From Dimorphilus gyrociliatus (taxonomy: Eukaryota > Annelida > Polychaeta > Dinophilidae): DNA of 41,717 nt. The position numbers and the translations under genes were made by a program. Below the pieces are notes generated by a model, which was given only the letters and a program-made list of their open reading frames with translations, was not told the DNA's origin and did no database searches. The DNA is taken from positions 82,378 to 124,094 of the forward strand of contig CAJFCJ010000063.1 of assembly GCA_904063045.1 (NCBI GenBank), given 5' to 3'. Below, piece after piece: positions 21,935-30,938 of this stretch; within the stretch, counting starts at the first letter, position 1; every line of letters begins with the position of its first letter.

Positions 21935-22130
21935 ACAGAAAAAGTCCCCAAGTGAGATATTTGAAATTAGATTAAAAAAAGGGTTAGGAGGAACAAAGTA
22001 ACCATTGATTTGTAGTTAGGGGAGGGGGGGGGGTTCATCTAAGAGTTAGGGGTAATCAAAATGGTTAGAGAGAGACAAGGGCTAGGTTAGAGTTAGGGTT
22101 AAGCCATGCATTTGGGGAGATTTTCTGTCG
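21935..22130. mobile_element. MITE with GACAGAAAA ends, complete
   Basis: About 195 bp. The left end is GACAGAAAAAGTCCCCAAGT; the right end, read inwards, is GACAGAAAATCTCCCCAAAT. The interior has repeated GGGTTAG and TTAGGG motifs and a run of nine G near 22024. It is non-coding. The ends resemble the iterated ends of MULE families A and C, so a MULE transposase may mobilise it. Confidence 0.7.
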
Positions 22131-22734
22131 TATTCACTTTGTACTTATCATTTTTTCTATATTCTATTAATTAATATAATTCAAATTTTTTGTGTCCTTG
22201 CAAGTTAGATTGCCAAGTAAGTTTTTTAAGCAATTTGTAAGTATAGTAATAATAAACAATAAATGTTATCCAATTATAAGAGATTGTTAGACTATTTTAC
22301 CATCATGTTATAGATTTATAGATTTTTCAACATTTCAGTTTAAATGACAGCTGTTAGAAATTAGCTAAGAGCTGAAGTAGAGAATGGTAACATAAGGTAA
22401 TGTTAAACTATTAAAATTTAATACTACAGGGAACCATACTATTCATATTAAATGCTTAGTATTCACTCTCGGCCAAAAATATCCATACATGGAAAAAAAA
22501 ATTTTTTTCAGAAACTCATTTTTCTCTAATTTTAAGGAATAAAATATTTTTTATTAAATTGAATTATATTGTTTAAAGGGTATTCTATGTAATTTATATT
22601 TATTTATTTTGGCTTTTTAGAGTACCTTTTTTTTTTTAACTATAGACAACAAGTATTGTTTGCAATTAAATTATATGATTTAAAAGCGGCCATAAATCTC
22701 CATATAAATATGTTTTTGGTTTAAAATATTAGTA

Positions 22735-22945
22735 GAACATTCGAATATAGAAGACAATTGATTCAACATCTTTGTCAAAATGAAATATCAATCATAAAAA
22801 CCCCTATGACCTACAAAGAACTTGAGGCAGACTTGAATATCCCAAGATCTTCACTCCAGTACACCTGTGAGAACAAAAGAGAAGGAGAACCAGACAGGAG
22901 GGGAAGACCACCCTAAGTGGATGAAAGAACAAAGTGTCTGGGTTA
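22735..22945 (+). pseudogene. Tc1/mariner transposase N-terminus
   Basis: It reads TFEYRRQLIQHLCQNEISI, then ELEADLNIPRSSLQYT, the double helix-turn-helix of this family, followed by the basic GRPP motif and a stop. The catalytic D-D-D/E domain is not recognisable; the part beyond the nested insertions (24165-24350) is too decayed to read. Confidence 0.6.
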
Positions 22946-22962
22946 GAGGGTTAGAAAGTGTT

Positions 22963-23798
22963 TGTACACATACATTCATCAGCTATATTCTACAATAGAG
23001 AAGTAGTATTGAACCAGTATTGTACTATGCAGATAGCACTGATAAATATAAGCAGTATTGACCTTGTTTCGCATAGGGCAGTGCATACACATTAGGCAGC
23101 AATAAAACCTATTAAATTATATAAAGAATATTTGCTATTTGCAACCTAGCATTAATATTACAATTTATTAATCCATACATTTATGATTTTGAACTAAAAC
23201 TAGTTCAATTAATTATCAATTATGCTTCAATTCTAAGTTTAGATTATATTCACTATTCAACAGTATTGTATACACAATACTGTTCTTCTTAACATGCATT
23301 AATCAGATATACTTCCTCTGCATATGCTGATGCTTGTTAAGGTAGAATATAAAAACAGTCAAATATACAATCTACATGTTTTCTTGATTGTTGCACTTGT
23401 CCTACTAAAATTGTTACATCTTATGCAACTCTCCAACCTGAGAAATTCAACTATTATTTAAAAGAGGAAAACAATAAAAACATGACCATATTTACAACTT
23501 TTCTTTGTCTTCAAATGTTACTTTTGTTTTTGTCAACATTGAAATTTGTCAACTATCAACCCTTAAAAGAGTATATAAACCCTACGAAATTAACAGTTGA
23601 CAGTTCAGTTTTCTAACCATCAGCTAGTTGTTTAAACTAGCTTGTTTAGAACTAGAAGCTCATTTTACTCAATACATATTCTTTGCACGAAATACTCGTG
23701 TTTTGTTGATTAATTTCTACCGAAATTGCCTTTGTTAGACTATTTGTGGACGAACTTTAAAGGTTCTATTTGTGTGAGTACTTTGGCAAGTTGGTAAA
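22963..23798 (+). repeat. LTR-like repeat, copy 2
   Basis: It begins TGTACACATACATTCATCAG and runs about 835 bp to the gag-like start at 23799. It is nearly collinear with copy 1 (1902-2767, opposite strand), with small gaps such as GTATTGAACC...GCAGATAGCAC preserved. It also carries the most intact promoter of the repeat. Confidence 0.65.
23572..23612 (+). promoter_or_regulatory. TATA box and start region of the LTR-like repeat
   Basis: TATATAAA at 23572-23579 is followed about 25-30 bp later by ACAGTTCAGTTTTC, a plausible initiator. The minus-strand copy at about 2110-2135 keeps the same arrangement. Confidence 0.5.
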
Positions 23799-23895
23799 TG
23801 ATTGGAAAGGACGATTACAGTTGTGACGAACCAGAAATTCCTACAATTACAATACAACAAAGTACAGTGTCTGATCAAGAGAGAGAGTGTTAGAC
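23799..23895 (+). pseudogene. Gag-like N-terminal fragment
   Basis: It begins MIGKDDYSCDEPEIPTITIQ as in copy 1. It then continues VSDQEREC and stops at 23889-23891, diverging from copy 1 after QQST. Only the first residues of the element's protein are present. Confidence 0.5.
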
Positions 23896-23930
23896 TATTT
23901 GAAAGAATTGGCAACTGCCAACAAAATGGA

Positions 23931-24129
23931 TGAGACAGAAAACATCCACAAATCAGTGCTTTTACCCTAACCCTAACCCAGCTCTTAGCTGTACCTAACC
24001 TTTTCCATTAGCCCTAACCCTCAGAGGAGACCCTCCTAACTACAAATCAGTTGCTGTTTTCTTCTGCCTAACCATTTCTCAATCCAAATTTTTGTCTTGA
24101 AATTTCTCATTTGTGGACATTTTCTGTCA
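23931..24129. mobile_element. MITE with GACAGAAAAC ends and telomere-like motifs, complete
   Basis: About 199 bp. The left end is GACAGAAAACATCCACAAAT; the right end, inwards, is GACAGAAAATGTCCACAAAT. It contains ACCCTAACCCTAACCCAG and other CCCTAA motifs. Partial copies at 3490, 19068 and 24358 match it. It is non-coding. Confidence 0.75.
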
Positions 24130-24464
24130 ACCCTGTTTATATATTATATTTTTGATTAAATATTGTAGATATGAAGTTGAATATGGACTGAAAGATATGT
24201 ATTTAAAAGGAATAGTATGTTTTAATGTATTCTAAGAGATCCAAGAACTTATTTTTTTCAAAAAAGCTCTGTCTTTATGCTGTCAAATGTCAGTTGAATA
24301 ATATGTGGAATGGCAAAAAAGGGACTGCCATCAATTTTCTGAAATCTTTCCAGTGTACCATCTAAGGGTTAGGGGTAATCAAAACGGTTAGGGAGAGACA
24401 GGAAATAAGTTTCTGATAAAAAAAATATTTTTTTTCAATATATGGATGTTTATGGCCGAGAGTG

Positions 24465-25357
24465 TAGTTTAACACTACATTATCTTATTGTTCTCTACTT
24501 GAGTAGTGTTATTATTTATGCTCGAGCTCAGTGACTTTTTTTTATTATGAATCTAGAAGAATACTTCATAATAAAACTACTCTATTAAAAACTTAAAGAA
24601 TTCTGTTTCATTAAAACAGCAATGATTGTTAATTAGTTGTTTTATATCATTAATAAAAAAACCTACAATATCTATATATAAAACTTATAAAAATGATATC
24701 AATTTATATATCAGTATACTTTCCTTCTTCCTCTTATGCAATTCCTTATCAGTTTAGGCCTTAGATGTTAACAAGAAGTTCTAATCACCCAGATAAGGAT
24801 TGCTTATAGCAAATAGAGTCAAGGGTCATCATGTTATGCTATAGTGATGTTAACAACTATCAAATTAACACTAAATTTAAGAAGTGATAAGTTTAAATTT
24901 CTCATTGAGAAAATTTTAAGATGATGAATTTAGAACAAAAATTATTGCAGTTACTCTCAGACAATGATAACAACTTTAACCTAAAAAGAATATAGCCCTA
25001 ATGCTTAATGATCTTTTTTGCTATAGATGGATAGATAGACTATTGGAAAGGACAAATTCAATAATGATGAGCCAGGACTTCCTACAATTACAATTTATAA
25101 TTTATATTTAGACTCAAAAATACTTGAATAAGATTTTTATTTACATAGTTCCCAATCAATTAATCAGTTAGCTGATTGAATGTTTACCACTGATACTACT
25201 CAATTCTTTCTTCTGAAAATTACAAAAATGCCTTTTTGTTCTTTTGCTGTTTTTCTTTTTTTCATATTGTAAAGAGATTATAAATATTTCTCCATTTTTA
25301 ACAACAACTGTTATGGCAGAAGAAAAAAAAATGATAAAAGTGGCGTGATTGATAAAT
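24465..25357. other. Intergenic, with a gag-like fragment at 25028-25095
   Basis: AT-rich DNA. At 25028-25095 the sequence TATTGGAAAGGACAAATTC...CTTCCTACAATTACAAT matches the gag-like start of the LTR-like element. Nothing else was recognised. Confidence 0.5.
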
Positions 25358-26204
25358 TTAGAAAGAAAAGAGTGTTAAAGTCTCTCTCTTGTTTGTTTTT
25401 TTTACCTCATGACCAGCATTTAGACATTTTGGACCACTAATTTCGTATGTTGTAGTATATCCAGCTCTAAGATAAAGATTTATTGCAGGTTTATTATTCG
25501 AGTATACAGTTAAAGCTACTTTCTGTAAAAAAAAAAGATAGTTAAACAATTTTGATTGATTGTTAAAATTATCTTAACCTGTGCACCTCTTTGCTCTGCA
25601 ATATATTCAAAATATTCTAATACATTACGAGCAATCTTCTTCCCTCTTGCCTTCGAATCTACTGATATATATTCTATGTATTTTTCAGGAATTTCTGATC
25701 TAACACTAGTCTTGTCCACTTGCCACAAAGCTATTAAAAATTTCAAAACACCAAAGAAAGGAAAAATTTTAAATACTTCAGAAAGTGGTAGATGTTTTTC
25801 TTTCCTAAAAATAGAAACAATAATAAAAATATTAAATAATTATAACCAAAATGTTACCCTTCAAAATCCTGTATTTTTATAAAACCTTTTACTTCATTGT
25901 CCACTTCGGCTAGTAAAAAATTATCTCTTGTAGTCGTATCGTAATTTAAGGTTTTTATCCAAAAATTTTTCATACATTCTAGATTATTTTTTCCAATAAC
26001 ATAGGTTATTTCACTTTTAAAACCTTCAGTTAGTAAGTGTGCAACTCTGGGTATATCTTCTTCTCCCTTCAACATTCTAAAATTAAAGCCATCTATAACC
26101 GGCATTGTTCTTTTTACAGAACCCTTTTTAGCTAAAAATTCTTTATAGTTTGGCAACGATCCAACTCGTTTGATAGTAAAAAGTCTCTTTGCCAAAGCAT
26201 TCAT
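25358..26204 (-). CDS. GNAT-family N-acetyltransferase
   Basis: Three minus-strand exons: 26204-25858, 25804-25579 and 25522-25358, with GT-AG introns of 53 and 56 bp, all in phase, about 245 residues. GNAT motif A is clear in exon 2: EYISVDSKARGKKIARNVLE, where R-G-K-K-I-A binds the acetyl-CoA pyrophosphate. Motif B follows in exon 3: LTVYSNNKPAINLYLRAGY. An N-terminal half with weaker similarity precedes it. The enzyme would transfer acetyl groups from acetyl-CoA to an unknown amine. The start MNALAKRLFTIKRVGSLP is basic and could be a mitochondrial targeting sequence. No defects are visible; it is one of the few intact genes here. Confidence 0.8.
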
Positions 26205-26568
26205 TGTGGAGTATAATTTGAAAATAAGAAATTAATTTAACAAAATTGATATTTTGTTTGAAAATTTATAATTTGAAAAAAAAAACTCTCACTATACACA
26301 ATTTATCATAGACTATTCTTACAAGACTTTATATTGAGATAGTATTATCAAATATCTGAAATCTCTTTTATTATCTAAATATAGAAAAAATTGGGACGGG
26401 GTTAAAATTTTCATGATTATCTTGTCTTATTCTAACCTACAAACCTAAATTACTTTTCACTGATGATAAGTGTAATAGTCCTTTCGAAGTTATCATCTTG
26501 ATTTTATCACAAATTTGAAAAGTATAGTTACATTTAATACAAATTAAATTATTTTCAAATTCATTTTT
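26205..26568. other. Intergenic, nothing recognised
   Basis: AT-rich sequence between the GNAT gene start and the LRR-like exon. It would contain the GNAT promoter, but no specific motif was recognised. Confidence 0.5.
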
Positions 26569-26750
26569 TCAGGATTTAATCTATTCAAAAATCCATCAAA
26601 TATATGGGAAAAGTATTAGCACAGATTTGTGATGGACTCATCCAAATGGAAATAATTGAGCTGTCTGCGAATCTGATTTTAAGAAATATACCTGATGATA
26701 TTGGTTGGATGAGTTACATATACGACGACAACGCCCTCTGTTGGTTATAA
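26569..26750 (+). pseudogene. Short LRR-like exon
   Basis: After a TTTTTTCAG acceptor, a plus-strand frame with ATG at 26604 reads IIELSANLILRNIPDDIGWM, an LRR consensus with the IP-x-x-IG signature. It stops at 26748-26750 after about 49 codons. It resembles the LRRs of ROCO proteins more than those of the RING-LRR pseudogene. It has no partner exon that I can identify, so it is probably a fragment. Confidence 0.4.
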
Positions 26751-26981
26751 ACAGTCAAAAAACAGCAAAACAATATCTTTTGGTTCAATAGAATTATTTA
26801 GTGTGGAAATGTCATTAATTATATATTTTATTGTTATAGAAAATGAAAGATTAATATTTGAAACTAGAAGAGATGATACAATCATTAAACTGGAGTTGTA
26901 TTGTATAGAGAACTTGTAGACTTTCTTCTTCGTTTGTATGTTGAAGGCCGCAAAGTCGGTGTTAACCGTTTTTAAAAGCAT
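26745..26981 (-). CDS. Hypothetical 78-residue protein
   Basis: A single minus-strand frame from ATG at 26981 (MLLKTVNTDFAAFNIQTKKK) to TAG. It alternates hydrophobic and polar residues, which suits beta strands. No domain or signal was recognised. It overlaps the end of the LRR-like exon by 6 bases on the other strand. It could be a first exon or chance. Confidence 0.3.
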   Translation of the reverse strand: MLLKTVNTDFAAFNIQTKKKVYKFSIQYNSSLMIVSSLLVSNINLSFSITIKYIINDISTLNNSIEPKDIVLLFFDCL

Positions 26982-27040
26982 TATTTGCGTTATTTACAAC
27001 AAACTAAACATTTATAGTAATTTAAAAACTTTAAATTTTA

Positions 27041-28076
27041 TTAAAGTTTTACATGACAAATTTCAACATCAGCAAAATATTTTTCATCTGTGGCTATTGT
27101 GTAATACAAATTTGTAACTGTATCATTACTTTCATCACAATTAAAAATAAATCTCTGATAATTATTATTGCTAATTGAAGATGTTTTCAGTTGACAAAAT
27201 CCCAGGTGTTTATCATTTAAAAATCCATCATATTTCTATTGAATTTTAATACTATTTCCGGTTGTATTTCTCTAGAATTGTATATTATTCCATTTAAATT
27301 TGAAATTTCCACAACAGCCGGTGGTTTTATCAAAGCAGTACAAGTGGAAATTATTTTGTCCGATAGATGTTGATTTTGTGGTTTTGTACAAGATTCTCCT
27401 TCTTGTAAATAGACAATTCTTCCATCTGTGATTTTTTGACAATAAAAATTAAGAAATAAATTGGAAAATTTCAACAATTTTTTTTTACCTATATCATTAA
27501 TTTTCAGGTGATGATCATGATTAATTTTAGAATTTTTCCAAGATATTTGAGATATATTGCTCACATTGAATTGAGTATAGTAATTTGTGTATTTAGATTG
27601 TACATTAAACCTTTACCAAATTGGATGAGTCCATTTGACATAGTTACCCAAAAATCATTCCATTGTTGACAATTGATATATTGTTGAACCGATGAGTCAT
27701 AGAATTTTTTATTTGGATTTAAGATCTCTATAAAACTTTCTACTGTATTTGATATGAAAATTTTATAAATTGCAATATCGTTATAATAGAATGAAATATA
27801 TATCTCGCTGCAACTGCTCTTCTCTCCGTACAAACTGAAACTGAATGATTTAAAATTGTCGTAAATGTATGATGGAAGATTGTAAACAAATTCTAAAGTG
27901 TTTTGTAAAATATATGTTCTTTTTGGTGAATCTGTGAAAAACAAAAAAATCAATAATTCATTGACAGAATAATCAATATTTTTTTTTTACATACTTTCAA
28001 TAAACACTTGAACTAATGAAAATCCAATTTTCCGACGTCCTGTTACTTCTGTAGTTTCTGTGAATGTGATACATAG
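27041..28076 (-). pseudogene. CUB-end / farnesoic-acid-methyltransferase-like / fucolectin-like gene, broken
   Basis: Minus-strand exons: 28076 to about 27993 (LCITFTETTEVTGRRKIGF, a CUB-like last strand), 27931-27489 and 27425-27041. The middle exon matches the Methyltransf_FA (farnesoic acid O-methyltransferase) domain: Cys-poor strands, then QWNDFWVTMSNGLIQFGKG and later VSNISQISW. The last exon resembles a fucolectin/F5-8-type fold ending YFADVEICHVKL. One-base frameshifts near 27590 and 27235 break it. The first exon shown is cut by MULE A copy 2 exactly at a 10-bp presumptive target site. Despite its name, the FA domain is usually an extracellular module without proven enzyme activity. 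Confidence 0.6.
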
Positions 28077-30591
28077 AATACGACAGAAAACGGCCCCAAC
28101 AGAAAACGGACCCAACAGAAAATGGCCTCAACTTGAACAGAAAACGGCCCCAACTTGAACAGAAAACGGCCCCAACTGAGACAGAAAACAGCCACAGGAT
28201 TCTTCAACCTAAAATATATAAAACAAGAAATGAATTAAATTTTGAAAGTGTGTTTATTTGAAGAGTTGAATACATTATGAGACTACAACTTAAAAGATCA
28301 TGCAATTAAACAAGAATTGATTTATTTATTGAGCTACTAAATAAAGTTCAGAACACTTTACTAGAACTTCTGATGAAGTAATCTCATGCTTTTCAAATCT
28401 TTCCCAAATTGAAAATATTTTATTTTGCAGGTTCTTATAAAGCTTTCTTTGGTATCTTAATATCTTCTTTTCTGATAACATTCTTTGATATGCTGCTATA
28501 AGGTCTGCTTCCCTTTTCAATTCATCTATCACAGAATAAAATGAAACATTCACTCCAACATTTCCATTCAACCTATTGTGAAATCCCTCAACATCATTAT
28601 TTGTTCTGATTGCACATTGATAGATAGACCAACATTTTGGTGACCAAACATCATTCAAAATCCAAGTTCTTTCAAAATAATCAATAAAATCAGCAAGTTT
28701 ATCAATTGATTTAAGGTAATCCTTAATTTTAATAAACTCTATTGGAATAATGTGAGATGGAAGGAATGGCAAAGCCATTAGCTGTCTCATTTCAAACCAT
28801 TGTCCATTTTTTTTGTTGAAGTCTGATGAATAACCAAGCTCCTAAAAAAACAAAATTAAAAATGACTCCAGTTTGAGTTTTAGGTTGAATAATACCTGAA
28901 TTTTTCTATAAACTGCTTGATTCTAATGGAATAAGCATCCTGACAGATTTACATTTTCCCAATTATTTAATACAGCTTTCCAAACAGCTTTTTCAAAATC
29001 CATAACTATCTTTTTTGGTTCCTTATATTGTAGCAGTTGATTAATGCCCTGAAAAACAGTGAAATGAATATTAAATGCATTTCAGAGAAAATTTCAAGTT
29101 GAACTACCTTGAATAACAGATTATATGCTTTTTTCTTTTTTGATGACATGAATGCATATAGAAGAGGAACCTGTTTTAATTCACCTTCTGTTTTGAGGAA
29201 TGAGTGAAATGAAAATAACTGTGTAAATGGGTCCTTAACAATCTTGAAAGTTTCATCTAAGTACCAGACTTTTGACACTGCAAGTAAGCTAAGTTGTTTT
29301 GAAGTGGAAAAAATAATCACTCTTTCATTATTTTCAAGGACATCTTTCTTTAAGAAATCATCAGGAATGAAGCAATTATTAATAAGAAAGTTTCTTCCAA
29401 TAGGTTCATTGGGACGATTTTTTCTTCTATGGTAATTTATCATTTCTTTGCAATTTTCAACTTTCACAATATTTCCCATATTTGCAAAAGGAAGCAGAAC
29501 ATTTTCAGCTATTCATTTTCCACTAACATTGGTGTCAGTCTTTCCTTTTTGTTTTGCTGTCACTTTCATTTCAATAATTTGTTCTAAATTTTTTTTGGGG
29601 GGGTGAATATGACATTTAGACCCCAAAGAGAAGTTATTATTTCTTTGAACGACACTGGCAGGACATTTCATTTTCTTGCTTCTAACTCCACATCTCCAAA
29701 TTATGGAAGTCTTGTCTTTTCTTTTGACAACAAATGAGTGACCATTAGATACAAGTAATTCTTTGCCTTTTTGACTTCCTGTAGGGAATATTCTGAATTT
29801 ACCATTGCTGTCATAGTTCACCTCTGGTATACTTTCAAAGGACTCCTCCATATTGACATCATTCTCATTCAAATGTAATGTATTTCCATGCAGAGGGCTG
29901 CTTTCACTAAGATTATCAACAAGCCTGTACTCTGCATCACAATTCAGTGTTTCAATAAGGGTAACCACTTCTTCATGATCAACATCCATTATTATATTTT
30001 GCACATCTATCTCTTCTCTTGAATGATTTAGATCTATATTTTCAGCATTTGAGACTTTATTGGTAGATTTATCTTGTAAAATTTCATCACATTTGCTCAG
30101 AATAATTCTGATTCTTTTTTTATCAACACTTGAACATATAGAACATAATCCATCTACAAAAGAAAGAGCTTAGTTTACATTAAAATCAATTTGGATCTTA
30201 CCTGATAAACAAGCCCAATGGACTTTATGATGACAAAGTGAACAAACACCTTGCTTCAGCTTATTAATCTTTTTCTTACATCCAAAACAATATGGTAGCA
30301 TTGTGGCAAAAATCTCCTTTGAGCTGCTTTAACCTATTGGCAGGAATTTAAAAATAGTGCAAAATATTCAACCTCTTAGGAAAAACTGGTGGACAATTTA
30401 ATATTTTTTCATCCAATATTTACTAACTAATAGAAAAAAATTTTAAATTAACTTATTCTATTCAATTTATGAGTATTGTATATTTCGAAATTTTGTGGCC
30501 GTTTTCTGTTCTGATTGGGGCCGTTTTCTGTTCATTTGTGGCCGTTTTCTTTTGGGTCCGTTTTCTGTTGGGGCCGTTTTCTGTTGATCCC
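28077..30591 (-). mobile_element. MULE transposon, family A, copy 2
   Basis: A 2.52-kb element, near-identical to copy 1 and in the same orientation. The left end is AATACGACAGAAAACGG; the right end, inwards, is GGGATCAACAGAAAACGG. Six iterated motifs are at the left and five at the right (30497-30587), one more than copy 1. The left flank TGATACATAG (28067-28076) is not repeated at its own right side (ATGTTTTCAG) but is identical to the right flank of copy 1 (7901-7910). It interrupts the secreted lectin-like gene. Confidence 0.85.
28326..30301 (-). pseudogene. MULE transposase, family A copy 2, two stops
   Basis: It has the same four-exon layout, PHD-like and FLYWCH fingers and DDE residues as copy 1. 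It shares the TAG after CLFH (here 28923-28925). It has one extra stop, TGA at 29513-29515, two bases changed from the CAA Gln codon of copy 1. The first catalytic motif is YLDETF instead of YLDGTF. A handful of other substitutions separate the copies. It is inactive. Confidence 0.85.
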
Positions 30592-30685
30592 ATGTTTTCA
30601 GTAGTGTTCTTGTGACCCAATTACCTTTTTAGAATAAAATTAAATTTCCTTATAGATTCAATAAGATAAAAATGAAAATAGTTAC
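30592..30685 (-). other. Presumed intron 1 and short exon next to MULE copy 2
   Basis: After the donor at 30684-30685, the sequence runs to an AAAAAG acceptor near 30625. About 33 coding-like bases follow (NWVTRTLLKT) up to the MULE edge. This frame does not match the frame of the CUB-like exon across the MULE, so the two sides may not be the original neighbours. Confidence 0.35.
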
Positions 30686-30752
30686 CATCGGAGACAGGCA
30701 TCAATGCAAACATCACCATCACAACTAACAATATATTCTTTGTCTTCAACAT
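30686..30752 (-). CDS. Signal-peptide exon of a secreted protein
   Basis: The minus strand from ATG at 30752 reads MLKTKNILLVVMVMFALMPV, then SDG, followed by a GTAACT donor. It has a basic start, a hydrophobic core and a small polar end, a textbook signal peptide. It points left, towards the broken CUB/FA/fucolectin-like gene, and would be its first exon if nothing had been rearranged. It starts 186 bp from the start of the plus-strand giant gene, so the two share a divergent promoter. Confidence 0.6.
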
Positions 30753-30938
30753 AATTGCAGTTTTCCAGATATACAGTTCTCCTTTCAATGAAGGTTATGG
30801 TTTTAATTTCTTATAAGCACTACTCGAATGGTTTATATTGTTGCTAGTGGAAATAGGAAGTTGTAGTTTACGCATGCGCAAACCTATTGTTTTCCTTTAG
30901 AGTTGAAAGATAAAACTGTGTTAAAATTTGTTTTAGTT
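30753..30938. promoter_or_regulatory. Divergent promoter with NRF1-like and ETS-like motifs
   Basis: A compact 186-bp gap between two divergent starts. It contains ACGCATGCGCA at 30870-30880, one base from the NRF1 consensus palindrome, and GGAAGT at 30856-30861, an ETS core. CpG-containing motifs are rare in this AT-rich window. No TATA box is placed well for either gene. Assignment is by motif only. Confidence 0.45.

Larger units (their letters stand above)
22464..24464 (+). mobile_element. Tc1/mariner-type element with nested insertions
   Basis: Terminal inverted repeats CACTCTCGGCCAAAAATATCC (left) and CACTCTCGGCCATAAACATCC (right, inwards). TA flanks the right end and TT the left, consistent with a mutated TA target duplication. 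The 2-kb span holds a transposase N-terminus (22735-22945), an LTR-like element (22963-23895), a MITE (23931-24129) and a MITE fragment (24358-24402), all younger than the host element. Confidence 0.7.

Noticed and set aside
26630-27625. Shared ATGGACTCATCCAA on opposite strands at 26630 and 27612
   Set aside because: Only 14 bases, no flanking similarity; probably chance in AT-rich coding DNA.
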